A stretch of DNA of 37,818 nt from Candidatus Obscuribacterales bacterium (GCA_020050835.1 JAGVKB010000151.1:1-37818), one strand, 5' to 3'; shown: positions 1 through 8,837, counted from the first letter of the stretch. Translations and numbers: made by a program. The notes: a model not told the origin generated them from the letters alone.

Positions 1-837
1 GTTGAACTGTCCTTGCGCTTCATTTAAATCTACTTTCGCAATTCCGTTTCCGGAAAACAGATTCAGTTGGCGGGCTACAACGTCTCCGCCAGCGATATTC
101 AAATTGGCTTTATCGGTAAAAAGCGAATCTCGAACATTGAATGTTCCTTGCAGCGCTTCGAACCTTCCTCCGATATTATTTACAACCAGGTCATGAATAA
201 CTTGTGAAGCTATGTTGATGTTTCCAGCCGTCGCAGTGATTGTGCCGCTGTTTACGATATTGCCTAAATTGGAGGTCAAATTGACGTTGTTGACTGCCTG
301 CATGATTGGAGCAGAGCCGGTGACGCCTGGTGCGAGCGCATTGGTAATTGAGCCGCCGGCGGTGGCGGTGAGATTGCCGGAACTCGAGATTGTTCCTTGA
401 TTAATAATGTTTTGGACGGCGTTCAAAATTAAATTCAGGCTGGATATTGCACTGGGAAAGCTCTGTCTTAAGTCAGATGGTAAAGAAGTAGAGAATTCCG
501 CGCCATGATTTACGACAAAGTTTGAGGCTGAAAAAGAGGCTGTCGAGAATTCCGAATTAGTAGACATTCCGTATAGCTTTCCAGCTACATTGACATTGCC
601 GGGGATGGTTACTGACTCGGAATTGGAAAAATCAAGCACGACTACTTCATGTTGTCCGACGTTGAGTTCGGCGGCATGGTCGAGAGACGATGCATTGAGC
701 ACAACTGGAACAGGCGTCCCGGTAGCCATCGGTACCTCGGCGGCGGCTGGTAGTATCATCAGCAGTGGCTGGCTGAGAATGCTCAGTACCAGCAGTAAGA
801 TTCCAATCTGACTCCGCAATCTCGCTGAAGGGTTCAT
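1..837 (-). CDS. Exported filamentous-haemagglutinin-like repeat protein, 5' part only
   Basis: Reading the minus strand from the ATG at 837, the frame stays open for 279 codons and runs off the window at base 1, so only the N-terminal part is seen. Residues about 10-33 form a hydrophobic signal peptide ending in AAAE. After it come short beta-helix-type turns rich in Asn, Gly, Ser, Thr and Ile, for example NSGTITATAGNINIAS and SGNLTATAGGSITNA, as in filamentous haemagglutinin and other two-partner-secretion or autotransporter passenger domains. A GAGGA Shine-Dalgarno lies about 7 nt before the ATG. It is probably a large surface-exposed adhesin-like protein. The secretion route cannot be judged without the C-terminus. 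It lies downstream of the histidine kinase on the same strand, with a 304 nt gap that suggests its own promoter. Confidence 0.72.
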   Translation of the reverse strand, partial: MNPSARLRSQIGILLLVLSILSQPLLMILPAAAEVPMATGTPVPVVLNASSLDHAAELNVGQHEVVVLDFSNSESVTIPGNVNVAGKLYGMSTNSEFSTASFSASNFVVNHGAEFSTSLPSDLRQSFPSAISSLNLILNAVQNIINQGTISSSGNLTATAGGSITNALAPGVTGSAPIMQAVNNVNLTSNLGNIVNSGTITATAGNINIASQVIHDLVVNNIGGRFEALQGTFNVRDSLFTDKANLNIAGGDVVARQLNLFSGNGIAKVDLNEAQGQFN

Positions 838-1141
838 GGTGGATCCTCGCGGGGAAATAAAGCATCTAAATCAGGACGAAACCGAGTCCGGCTGATTTGA
901 GCAAGATTACGTTCAGCTTGTGCCAATGTTGTGCCGTTCTGCCTCGGGCGTGATTCTGAAGACCTGAAATTGTTCGAAAACAGCACTGCCTAGATGTTAC
1001 TTAGTGCCAAAACAATTAGGATCGCGCCCGTGCTGTCGGCGTCTATGCAGCAACGCTAACCGACAGGGAGCAACTGATTATGCCGAGGGTAAATTAAGTG
1101 GATTCCGCTTAGTCGAATCAAACTCTAGTTTGAGCGGCGAC
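838..1141. other. Intergenic, 304 nt, upstream of the exported repeat protein
   Basis: No convincing gene was found on either strand. The stretch separates the kinase stop from the start of the repeat protein and should hold the latter's promoter, but I could not fix a -35/-10 pair. On the minus strand TTGGCAC occurs twice (complement of 919-926 and of 1003-1010), without the downstream element needed for a sigma-54 promoter. Confidence 0.4.
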
Positions 1142-2974
1142 TCAATTTTGAGCTGCGTCGATGGCTTGCCTGGCGTTGCTTGGAATTCGAAACCAGATAG
1201 TTGTTCCTTTCCCTTCTTCGCTTTCGACTCCGATTGTGCCTCCATGAGCATCAACGATTGCTTTACAAATTGCCAATCCGAGACCGGTTCCGCCCTTTTG
1301 AGTGGAGTCGGTTACCTTCACTTGCTCGAATCGCTCGAAGATTCGCTCTTTGTAAGATGCCGGGATGCCGCGTCCCTGGTCTGACACTTTCAACTCGACA
1401 GCCTCAGACAAGCTCAATGCTGAAACAACCACACTACTTCCTTGCGGCGAGAACTTTACGGCATTGGTAATCAAATTTACCAGGACCTGAACCAATCGAT
1501 CTGCATCCGCATACAACTCAGCATCGGTGGGCGCCCGTTTCAACTTTACTTGATGAGCCTGGGCGTAGTCTTCTACTGCTGATACCGCTCGATCTATGAT
1601 CGACGTGACTGGCAGATGATCCAACTTTAGCTCCATCTTTCCAGCTTCCAGTTTATCGATGTCGAGCAGGTCGCTGATTAGATCGATGAGCCAATCAACG
1701 CTTCGTTCGACGGTCACAATCTTTTGATGTGCCGAATCTGGCAGCTCACCGCAGATGCCCTCGGATAGCATTGCCATAGAGCAGCGAATGGACGTAAGTG
1801 GTGAGCGGAGATCGTGTGTGATCATGTTCATGAATTGCTGTTTGAGGCGCTCCAGCTCCTTGCGTTCAGTTACGTTGTGAGCAACGCAGAAGAGTGCCTT
1901 TTGCTCGTGCGACCAGCGGGCTGACCAGAGGGCATCAATCAGTTGTCCGTCCTTTCTTTCAACACGGCATTCAAATGGCGGCCTTGCGATTCCTTCAAGC
2001 AGTGGGTGGAATTCCGTTTCGGCATATCTTTGGTCTTCCGGGGCCAGCAGGCGAAAGTAGTGCTTGCCGATCAGCTCGTCGGGGGTGTATCCGAAGACAT
2101 TCAAGCAAGCTGGATTGAGTGTCAAAAAGATGCCATCCTCGTCGACCGAACAAATTACATCTTGGGCATTCTCGATTGCAGCTTGCTCTTTACGGATCGC
2201 TTCCGCCAGCGCAGCGGACATCTTATGAAATGAATCATCCAGATGTGCAAGCTCGTCAGTACCGGTGATCGGCGAATTGAGAGGGTCTCTTTTGGCAAGA
2301 CGGACAGTATTGTCGAGCAGCACACGCAATCTCTTGACCGTACCAAGATTGAAGTACGCTGCTAGAGCAACTGCTAACGCAATGCTTAGCAGTACGCCCG
2401 TCAAGATAAGGCGCTTGAGTATGTCGATCAGACGCTCGGACTCCTCCGGAGAGTTTTTTTCAGCCGAAGCCTGCTCTATCTTCAGTACTCTTTCGAGCTC
2501 AGCAGTAAGCTCGTCGACGCCATGACCGAATTCTGCTGTATAGCTGAGAATTCCGACTTCACTCAAGGATTTCTTTTGCTTGATAAGTATCTGGACTTCT
2601 TCCATAACATGCAGAGCTCTGTTGGCCAGGAGCTCAATCCGTTTTAAGGCTTGCTGGCGCTGCGGGCTGCTGTCGGACAATGAGGAGAGTATCCGAAGAT
2701 GTTCCGGAATCTCCAGTGCTGTGCTTTCGAAGCGTTTGGCAAATAAGTCTTGTTTGGTAACATTGTATGCCACCAAACAAGATGCAGCGCTGTAAAAGAT
2801 ATTCTCCAACGTGGAAATTTCCCACATGATTGCCCGCGACCTTTCAGCAGCTTTGGTTTTGTCTTCGGCTTGAGCGAGCATCCAGCTAAGCGTACCGAGA
2901 AGAATTAACTCGAACAAAAGCGGAACGGAAATGAGAAAGAAGCCTTGATGGGTGAGCTTGAGATTGAGGGGCAC
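1142..2974 (-). CDS. Membrane-bound PAS sensor histidine kinase (set A)
   Basis: A 610-residue sensor kinase with a GTG start and an AGGA about 10 nt upstream. Membrane segment 1 is at about residues 11-34 and segment 2 at about 190-210, enclosing a helical extracytoplasmic sensor of about 155 residues. A HAMP-like linker (about 211-262), a PAS domain (about 263-370), a HisKA domain with H-box MITHDLRSPLTS (phospho-acceptor His387) and a HATPase domain follow. The ATPase carries the N box (NLITNAVKF), G1 (DQGRGIP), F box (ERIFERFEQ) and G2 (GGTGLGLAICKAI). All catalytic boxes look intact and there is no receiver domain. It should autophosphorylate and pass phosphate to a separate regulator, most likely the OmpR-type protein at 5187. 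It is closely paralogous over its whole length to the kinase at 19447. It lies 50 nt downstream of the TPR gene on the same strand, so the two are probably co-transcribed. Confidence 0.93.
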   Translation of the reverse strand: MPLNLKLTHQGFFLISVPLLFELILLGTLSWMLAQAEDKTKAAERSRAIMWEISTLENIFYSAASCLVAYNVTKQDLFAKRFESTALEIPEHLRILSSLSDSSPQRQQALKRIELLANRALHVMEEVQILIKQKKSLSEVGILSYTAEFGHGVDELTAELERVLKIEQASAEKNSPEESERLIDILKRLILTGVLLSIALAVALAAYFNLGTVKRLRVLLDNTVRLAKRDPLNSPITGTDELAHLDDSFHKMSAALAEAIRKEQAAIENAQDVICSVDEDGIFLTLNPACLNVFGYTPDELIGKHYFRLLAPEDQRYAETEFHPLLEGIARPPFECRVERKDGQLIDALWSARWSHEQKALFCVAHNVTERKELERLKQQFMNMITHDLRSPLTSIRCSMAMLSEGICGELPDSAHQKIVTVERSVDWLIDLISDLLDIDKLEAGKMELKLDHLPVTSIIDRAVSAVEDYAQAHQVKLKRAPTDAELYADADRLVQVLVNLITNAVKFSPQGSSVVVSALSLSEAVELKVSDQGRGIPASYKERIFERFEQVKVTDSTQKGGTGLGLAICKAIVDAHGGTIGVESEEGKGTTIWFRIPSNARQAIDAAQN

Positions 2975-3024
2975 TGGCTGAACTTCCTTTGACTGTGCCG
3001 TTACCGTTTCGGGAGAGTTGCTAT

Positions 3025-4860
3025 TTAGAGTGAAGACGGCCGGTCGCTTGGTCTGTCCTCTTTAGGTTTTGCGGAATTTACTCCCGGAGTTGTTCTCTTC
3101 AGCATTGATGCGTATTCTTTGGCAAGAATTGATGTATCTGGATGACTGTGCCGTTCGTAAAGCCTAAGTGCTGTTTCGTAATTCGCTGCTGCCTGCTTGG
3201 TCTTGCTCTGGCACGAGTAAAGTCTAGCAAGCGTGATGCAAGGTCCGGCCATGCTCAAACAGTTCTGCCCTTGTTTTGCCAGCACGATCGATTGTGCCTG
3301 CTTGGCCGATGTTTCAGCTTGGGAGAGCTTCCCGAGCTTCTGATACACCGTCGCTTGTCTCAAGAGCAACCGAACTAGGAGCGCTTGATCGTTACTTGCT
3401 GTCTTGGCTATTGCACGGTTGAGTATGGCAAGCGCCGCGACATTTTCATCGCTGTCGATCAGTGTCTGGGCCAGCGGTAAAGCTGCCTGCGAACTTTCCA
3501 AATCGTCAGTTTTCAGGCTAGTGTATCGACTCAAGGCTTTTAACTGTTGCTGGATAGAGACTACTTCTGGATGGTTTAAGGTTCGAAAAATTTCCAATGA
3601 GTTTGTCAGATACTCAAGCGCTACAGGAAATCTGTTTTGAATTACGTATACATTGGCCAGAGAACGAAAGGCAACAGCTTTTCGAAGTTTCGCTGGGAAA
3701 GTATTGCTTTGCGAAAGGGCAATCACACGATTGAAGTTTTGCTCAGCTTGTCCGTATGAGCCAAGCTTCTCCTGCGCTTTCGCGACCGATAGTAGGTGGC
3801 TAGCTAGTCCCGGATCTGATGGGCCGAGCAGCTGCTCGGCGATCTGGAGAGATTTCGTGAAAAAGGCCAGCGCTTTAGTGTTTTGACCGATACTCAAGTA
3901 AAATTGTCCAACTATACTTGAGACTGTGGCGATTTGCTGGTCCTTTGGCCCCAAGCTGTCTATTCTCATAGCGAGGCTTTCGAGCAGGAGCTTCTCGGCC
4001 TGATAGTTTTCTCCTCTGGCTGCATAACATTGCCCCATTCCCATCACTGCATCTGCAAGGTCGATACTGTGGCGTCCTGGATAAAGCCTTCTACAGTCGA
4101 TCGCTTTTTGAAACAGTCCCTTTGCCTTTTCAAGCTCCTGGTTCTCCAGGTATCGCTTGGCGAGGCGATAGGTAATAGTAGCCACGTACGGATCGCATTT
4201 TCGGTTCGGGATATTTACCTCCTTTATCTGTAGAATTCTCGAATAGAGTGCGAGAGCTTCTTTCTGTCTCTGGTTCCTTTCATAAAAGGCAGCGAGATCA
4301 TTCAGGCTGCGAGCGATCTCCGGATTATCGGACCCAAGAGACTGTTCCTCGATTGCTAGCAGGCGCTTGTACATCGATTCAGCCGCAGGTAGACGATTTA
4401 ACTTTTCATAAAGAGAAGCGAGATTGAGGTACGCGCGCATTACATCGGGATGACTCGAGCTTGTTTTATCTAGTGCAAGAAGCTCCCGCCAAGTACACTC
4501 CGCCTCTAGCAGTTTATCAGCGCGTTGGTACGACAACCCTAGTTGATAAAGGCTGCCAGTCAGGCACTCGGGAATTAGCTTTTGTAATTTCGCTCGCTTA
4601 ACCGCGGACTGGAAAGAATTTATAGCTTGCAAGTAATCGCCGCCGCGATAGAACTCCAATCCGTCCTTCATGCTCTTCTTCCAAATCGCGTCTTCTGTTA
4701 ACGGGCGTTGCCACGGCAGGTCTGCTCTTCCTCTAATGGAAGCTCCACTGGCTGCTTGATTCAAGAAGGATTGCGGCTGTCCGGATGTGCCCGTGCCGAA
4801 TACTATTGAGAGGCACAAGGCAAGACCAGGCTTAATTTTGCTCGTAATTTGAGTAGACAA
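3025..4860 (-). CDS. Exported tetratricopeptide-repeat protein (set A)
   Basis: A protein of about 611 residues with an N-terminal hydrophobic stretch (about 12-27) that looks like a signal peptide. Serial TPR motifs cover most of the rest, such as YLQAINSFQSAVKRA, LEAECTWRELLALD and AESMYKRLLAIEEQSLG. The series resembles the kinesin-light-chain type of TPR, with 40-45 residue spacing and paired tyrosines. TPR arrays bind other proteins; no enzyme domain is visible. The start is a TTG at 4860 with only a weak AGG upstream. No ATG lies close by, so the start is uncertain by a few codons. It is immediately upstream of the kinase and divergent from the response regulator, and has a counterpart in set B (16901). 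This context suggests a periplasmic partner or signal-input protein for the kinase, which is an inference. Confidence 0.88.
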   Translation of the reverse strand: MSTQITSKIKPGLALCLSIVFGTGTSGQPQSFLNQAASGASIRGRADLPWQRPLTEDAIWKKSMKDGLEFYRGGDYLQAINSFQSAVKRAKLQKLIPECLTGSLYQLGLSYQRADKLLEAECTWRELLALDKTSSSHPDVMRAYLNLASLYEKLNRLPAAESMYKRLLAIEEQSLGSDNPEIARSLNDLAAFYERNQRQKEALALYSRILQIKEVNIPNRKCDPYVATITYRLAKRYLENQELEKAKGLFQKAIDCRRLYPGRHSIDLADAVMGMGQCYAARGENYQAEKLLLESLAMRIDSLGPKDQQIATVSSIVGQFYLSIGQNTKALAFFTKSLQIAEQLLGPSDPGLASHLLSVAKAQEKLGSYGQAEQNFNRVIALSQSNTFPAKLRKAVAFRSLANVYVIQNRFPVALEYLTNSLEIFRTLNHPEVVSIQQQLKALSRYTSLKTDDLESSQAALPLAQTLIDSDENVAALAILNRAIAKTASNDQALLVRLLLRQATVYQKLGKLSQAETSAKQAQSIVLAKQGQNCLSMAGPCITLARLYSCQSKTKQAAANYETALRLYERHSHPDTSILAKEYASMLKRTTPGVNSAKPKEDRPSDRPSSL

Positions 4861-5186
4861 TTCAATTGCCTGGAAAGTTTAGGACCGAATGCATGCAATT
4901 TACACTGCCATGAACCTACCCGGCTTAAGCGGGCGTCGCGTTAAGAATCCATGCGGAGAGAACTGTTTGCCAAGATCGACTATACCCAGTTTAGGGAGAG
5001 TGGCAATGCCATCGGCCGACCAGTGGTGGCCGCTAACAGTAGGGGTGTTGCGGTCGGCTCCTGGCGGTTGGCTCCTGGCGAGCTTCGCAGACTGATCGCC
5101 TGAGTTTGATTACTAGCGCAGGAACTTGGGCATTAAGCGATTGTCTGGCAGTATCTCCCAAGTTGGTTGGTTGATTGGTTGGTCAA
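4861..5186. promoter_or_regulatory. Divergent control region between TPR gene and response regulator
   Basis: These 326 nt separate two divergent genes and must contain both promoters. An 11-bp direct repeat, GGCTCCTGGCG, occurs at 5056-5066 and 5070-5080 (14-bp period). Just before the regulator start, 5163-5183 is a run of TTGG/TTGA tetranucleotides. OmpR-family regulators bind direct repeats, so the 11-bp pair is a possible autoregulatory site, although its spacing is unusual for the family. No clear -35/-10 could be assigned. Confidence 0.35.
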
Positions 5187-5879
5187 ATGGCGAAAATTCT
5201 AGTGGTAGAGGACGATCCGGCAGTCGCTAACAGCGTTAAGGAATGGCTGGAGCATGAGCGACATCTCGTTGAGTTGGTTGGCAACGGATTGGAAGCTATG
5301 GATCTTTTGTTCACGTTCGATTATGAACTGATAGTGCTCGACTGGAATCTCCCAAAACTAAGTGGGTTGGATGTCTGCAAGCAATATCGCTCAAGGCGAG
5401 GGAAAGTTCCGGTACTGATGCTGACCGGCAAAGGAGCAATTAGCGAGAAGGAAGAAGCATTCGACTGTGGGGCTGATGACTACTTGACCAAGCCGTTTCA
5501 CCCGCGTGAGCTTCTAGCCAGGGTGAAGGCTCTGCTTCGCAGACCCTCTGAGATTCGTCGAAACGTCTTGGAGGTTGGTAGTGTCACGCTCGATCCGACA
5601 TCGCGAAGCGTTACTGTCGGAAATAGGGAAGTTAACCTTGCACCAAGGGAGTTCGCGCTGCTGGAGTTTCTAATGCGTCATCCCAATGAGGTTTTCTCTG
5701 ACGATGCCTTGGTTAATCGCGTCTGGGGATCATTTTCAGAAGTGTCCCCGGATAATGTGGTGCGCAAAACGGTCAAGCGGGTTCGCGAAAAATTGAGTGT
5801 TGATGGCGATACAACGATCATAAAAACGGTTTATGGTGTGGGCTATCAACTGGTCGCACCAGAGAAGGGATCCGGGTGA
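5187..5879 (+). CDS. OmpR/PhoB-family response regulator (set A)
   Basis: A 230-residue two-domain regulator. The receiver (1-120) has the acidic pair Asp9/Asp10, phospho-acceptor Asp52 in IVLDWNLPK, Thr80 and Lys102 in DDYLTKPF. The C-terminal winged helix (about 130-227) ends with the usual KTVYGVGYQL strand. It should be phosphorylated by the nearby kinase and bind DNA. I chose the ATG at 5187 because the frame then starts MAKILVVEDD, exactly like the paralogue at 18627-19319. A TTG at 5175 in the same frame is possible but adds only four residues. No strong Shine-Dalgarno precedes either. It diverges from the TPR/kinase pair. There are very few differences from the set B regulator in catalytic residues, so cross-talk between the sets is possible. 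Confidence 0.93.
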   Translation: MAKILVVEDDPAVANSVKEWLEHERHLVELVGNGLEAMDLLFTFDYELIVLDWNLPKLSGLDVCKQYRSRRGKVPVLMLTGKGAISEKEEAFDCGADDYLTKPFHPRELLARVKALLRRPSEIRRNVLEVGSVTLDPTSRSVTVGNREVNLAPREFALLEFLMRHPNEVFSDDALVNRVWGSFSEVSPDNVVRKTVKRVREKLSVDGDTTIIKTVYGVGYQLVAPEKGSG

Positions 5880-5927
5880 GACTTCAATTAGCGTTGACTG
5901 ACGCTGTAGTTGAGAACCACCGCGCCT

Positions 5928-6263
5928 TTATCGAAGAGACATATTGCACGCATCCGCTAGCTTTTCTAAATGGGTTAAAGTTGCCCTTTCAGTAAATTTC
6001 AGCTCTTGTCTGAGCATTCGCTTCCACACTTTATGACGCATCTTCTGATCGTTAGCTACAGATATCAGTCGATGGAGCGAACCCCTTACGTTGCATGCGA
6101 TCCTGCGGTCGTTACTAACAAGGTCGGCAAACAGTTCAATCCTCGGCTGATTGGTAACTTCGATGCGAGCCGATAGGCAGGTATTAGCTCTGGCAGTTCC
6201 ACCAGAAAGAATGAGTATCGTAAAAAGGACAATTGTGGTTTTGATCATTGTATGTGAAGGCAA
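5928..6263 (-). CDS. Small exported protein of unknown function
   Basis: About 111 residues. A hydrophobic segment (IVLFTILILSGGTARA) forms a signal peptide, followed by a helical basic domain with two Cys residues (NTCLSARIEV and RRIACNVRG) and a third near the C-terminus (ADACNMSLR). The best Shine-Dalgarno in the area, AAGGAGG, sits 8 nt before a TTG at 6263, so I favour that start. An ATG at 6248 would remove five residues but lies about 23 nt from the AAGGAGG. I recognise no family. It converges with the response regulator, 48 nt from its stop. Confidence 0.6.
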   Translation of the reverse strand: MPSHTMIKTTIVLFTILILSGGTARANTCLSARIEVTNQPRIELFADLVSNDRRIACNVRGSLHRLISVANDQKMRHKVWKRMLRQELKFTERATLTHLEKLADACNMSLR

Positions 6264-6897
6264 GGTGTAATCCTCCTTGATGAGAATGGAAGTCAAGCCG
6301 CGGCAAAAATGAGCGAGCACGGTTGCAAACCGTGGTTCGGTGTTCTAGCGAGCGACAGACTTTTGCCGGGTCGGTCGAAATCAGTTGTACTTGCTACCGA
6401 CGAATTTCACGCTTGATCCATGGCAGCACGTTTTAGTGCGAGCGTCTACGCTACCAGTCTATGAAAGACTTGTTCCAAAGTAGGGACAAGCGGCAGCTCA
6501 TATTTGTTTCAACCTAGCGACATCCAGGAACTCACCATCGCTTCACACTCGAGACGCTCAAGAACACGTGTTTGGTATTTTGGAACGCTACTGTTTACTT
6601 CCCATCTCTGTGAGTCAGCGTGTTGCCTAGCGCCGGCTGGGGTTCGATCGACCTGGCCTTTCGACCGGCACAAACAAAATCTGCAGAGCGGGCGCAATAG
6701 CTGAGCATCCATTTAGTTACTGCAAAATTGTCGGCAGCCGGGTCCGAATTGATTGAAAGAATATGGCGGCAGCGCTCAGTAGTAGATTGGCGGTATTTGG
6801 GACAACTTTGGAACAAGGTCTCCCTAAACTGGCATTCAGCTGGTGGTTCGACCAAGGTCACACTAGCGATTCAAGAGAAGTAGGAGGGTTGCTACTA
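6264..6897. other. Intergenic, about 630 nt, no convincing gene
   Basis: Short reading frames exist on both strands but lack ribosome-binding sites and protein-like composition. A perfect 7-bp inverted repeat with a 3-nt loop, CACGGTT-GCA-AACCGTG, lies at 6318-6334, about 55 nt upstream of the minus-strand gene's start. It could be an operator or RNA hairpin for that gene. Confidence 0.4.
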
Positions 6898-7392
6898 ATG
6901 AATGAGCAGGCATGTTATGCAGAGAATGTAACGATCGTTGGCGCGGAGGAGATGCGAACTAGACCACTGGTAAATCTTCCAGGCGGACCACACTTTACCG
7001 TTTCGAGATGGGGTGACAATCTCAGTAATGCTCAGAGAACATCTGCCGTTACGAGATTGAATTCACAAATTGAGTTTCTCGAACAACATGTCGAGGCATT
7101 CTGGGCAACCAAGGACGGACGACATGTCCTTCAGATCTTGAACGAGAGCCTTTATGGCTATTCCCTGGTTCCAAAGCTCTTCGATTGCTACGGCAGATTG
7201 ATTGACTACAACACCTACTGGATCAATCTCCATCTGCTTCATCAATTCGATCCGGAAGCTGCGCATGAATATGATATGGCCTGGCAGCTCCTCGAAATCC
7301 TGGGTAATGTGCTTGATGCGCTCTTCGATCTTAGATGCCACAGGAAACAATTGCTCTCTTGCCGATTCAGTTCGATCGAACCAGCCGCATAG
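6898..7392 (+). CDS. Hypothetical protein, 164 residues
   Basis: The ATG at 6898 is preceded by AGGAGG about 10 nt upstream, which decides both strand and start. The product has no signal peptide or membrane segment. The middle and C-terminal part is helical and rich in aromatic residues (IEFLEQHVEAFW, DCYGRLIDYNTYWINL, DMAWQLLEILGNVLDALFDL). I do not recognise the family. An antisense frame of 126 codons in the same register (7063-7443) is also open, but it has no comparable ribosome-binding site. The gene is followed on the same strand by the unknown gene at 7468, 75 nt away, so the two may form a unit. Confidence 0.55.
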   Translation: MNEQACYAENVTIVGAEEMRTRPLVNLPGGPHFTVSRWGDNLSNAQRTSAVTRLNSQIEFLEQHVEAFWATKDGRHVLQILNESLYGYSLVPKLFDCYGRLIDYNTYWINLHLLHQFDPEAAHEYDMAWQLLEILGNVLDALFDLRCHRKQLLSCRFSSIEPAA

Positions 7393-7467
7393 CTGTGAAA
7401 GCCGTTTAGAGTATTGCCTGACGGAACTTCGTAATGGTATCAAACACGGTGGTATATAGGGATGGAA

Positions 7468-7917
7468 ATGTTGAGGCTAGAATCAAACGACGGCAGCATT
7501 CAGTACTTGATTGGATCGCCAATTCGGGCCGGCGCCACGGTCGTACTGTGGCAGTTCGGGCAAGTTGGTGCCAGAACGCTACAGTTGTTAGCAACGATCA
7601 AATTGAAAGGACAAAGTTGCCTGGTGCTCTATGACGAAGCTGCTGTTTACAAGCAGGACAAACAAGGCCGGGTGGATTCCGGGATGGCGCGGTACTATAA
7701 GTTGCAAATTGACGGCGATTGGCAGGCAAAACTTGATCGTTCGTTGGATTACTTTACCGACGATGCCGGCAACATCTACTCGCGTGAACCGGGCGACTGG
7801 GGAATTGAAGAGGCTATGCGCTTCTGGCTAGTGCCGAATCTGCTACTTAGGGCGATTCATCAAGAGCCTGGACTCGTGCAGCTGCTCAGAGGCTATGGCA
7901 GCAGTGTATCGCAGTAA
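7468..7917 (+). CDS. Hypothetical protein, about 149 residues
   Basis: An open frame with two possible ATG starts, 7462 and 7468. The AGGG at about 7457-7460 fits the second better, so I use 7468. The sequence looks soluble and mixed alpha/beta: a hydrophobic strand region (GATVVLWQFGQVGARTLQLL), a strand (CLVLYDEAAVY), then an acidic aromatic region (LDYFTDDAGNIYSREPGDWG) and an amphipathic C-terminal helix (RFWLVPNLLLRAIHQEPGLV). I recognise no domain. It sits between the unknown gene at 6898 and the exported FecR-like gene at 8019. Confidence 0.55.
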   Translation: MLRLESNDGSIQYLIGSPIRAGATVVLWQFGQVGARTLQLLATIKLKGQSCLVLYDEAAVYKQDKQGRVDSGMARYYKLQIDGDWQAKLDRSLDYFTDDAGNIYSREPGDWGIEEAMRFWLVPNLLLRAIHQEPGLVQLLRGYGSSVSQ

Positions 7918-8018
7918 GTCTTAGCTCTTCATATGCACTTTCATTCGAGTCGTTGCTGGTGGGCGGCGATTTTGAAATTGGCGCGTAATGAGTTGTCGAA
8001 ATCAGGAGTGATGAGATT

Positions 8019-8837
8019 ATGAAACTTGAAAAGTACACGCTAGCTCTTTTAGTGATTCAACTTCTGTCTGTGCCGGTTGGATTCGCCGCTGAAAGTCTAA
8101 ATGTCGACCGGCTGACAACTATGCGGACAGCGCCCATTAAAGGTTCGGGTGATTACGTCGTCGGGACGGCCGGACTCAGGCACGGACAAAGTCTTGAGGC
8201 TGAGAACGTAATGCAAACACCGTCAAATTTACCTCCCGAAAATGTCTTTAACCCGAAGAATTCTCTGCGGTCGATTTTTGGTCCGGACAGTTTGATCAAG
8301 TTGGCTAACGATACCAAGGTGACCGTCGAATCCGACAATCACATTGACTTTCACAGCGGCGAGATGCTTGTGTGGGCAATTGGAGAGACACGGATAAAGT
8401 GTCTTTCCGGGGTGATTACGATCGCTCCTCAAACTGTTGCACTGTTTCAGGGAAACGATTCGGCTGTCTCAGTATCTAATGTTTACGAGTGCAACGGGAA
8501 ATCTACAGTGTTGGAAACCGTTGATGGACAGGAGATTTATGTCAGTGCCGGAAATAGCCTTGCTTTCGCGAACAACGACGATAATCTAAAGTCACTTCTG
8601 TGTGCCCAGCAGTTCGGACGAAGGAACATCCGAACCTGGAGAGGAGCTGATGACAAAGACTATCTTCGCTCAGAGATTTCACTCGTATCGCTGTTGCATG
8701 AAAGTAAGCTGTTGCACGAGCTGACCAAAAGGCCGACGAAGTCCGAACAGGTCATCGTGGAAAGGATCATGAAGATGGCGGCCTGTCTTCACGTAGCAAC
8801 CAGTCATCACGGTCCCTACACAAGTGTGAAATTGTAG
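8019..8837 (+). CDS. Exported FecR-like domain protein
   Basis: 272 residues starting with a clear signal peptide (LALLVIQLLSVPVGFAAES, cleavage about residue 24). The middle part reads like the beta-rich FecR/FecR-like fold. It begins LRSIFGPDSLIKLANDTKV, continues with a strand ending SGEMLVWA, and then SVYE-type strands (VSNVYECNGKSTVLETVDGQEIYVSAGNS). This resembles exported FecR-like proteins that carry the domain without a sigma factor. The C-terminal 70 residues are helical and basic. No FecI-type sigma factor or TonB receptor is nearby, so iron-citrate signalling is unlikely. The gene stands 280 nt upstream of the TadG-like gene of cassette A on the same strand, and a surface or envelope role is plausible. 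The FecR assignment rests on pattern only. Confidence 0.62.
   Translation: MKLEKYTLALLVIQLLSVPVGFAAESLNVDRLTTMRTAPIKGSGDYVVGTAGLRHGQSLEAENVMQTPSNLPPENVFNPKNSLRSIFGPDSLIKLANDTKVTVESDNHIDFHSGEMLVWAIGETRIKCLSGVITIAPQTVALFQGNDSAVSVSNVYECNGKSTVLETVDGQEIYVSAGNSLAFANNDDNLKSLLCAQQFGRRNIRTWRGADDKDYLRSEISLVSLLHESKLLHELTKRPTKSEQVIVERIMKMAACLHVATSHHGPYTSVKL

Noticed and set aside
919-1010. Two TTGGCAC elements on the minus strand suggesting a sigma-54 promoter
   Set aside because: Neither is followed at the right spacing by TTGCA/TTGCT, and no sigma-54 activator gene is nearby.
4889-5095. Open frame of 68 codons in the divergent region
   Set aside because: No ribosome-binding site, unlikely composition (many Pro, Gly, Trp and Arg) and placement within a promoter region.
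7063-7443. Antisense open frame of 126 codons opposite the unknown gene at 6898
   Set aside because: Same codon register as the plus-strand gene, so long openness is expected by mirroring. It has no ribosome-binding site, while the plus strand has AGGAGG before its ATG.
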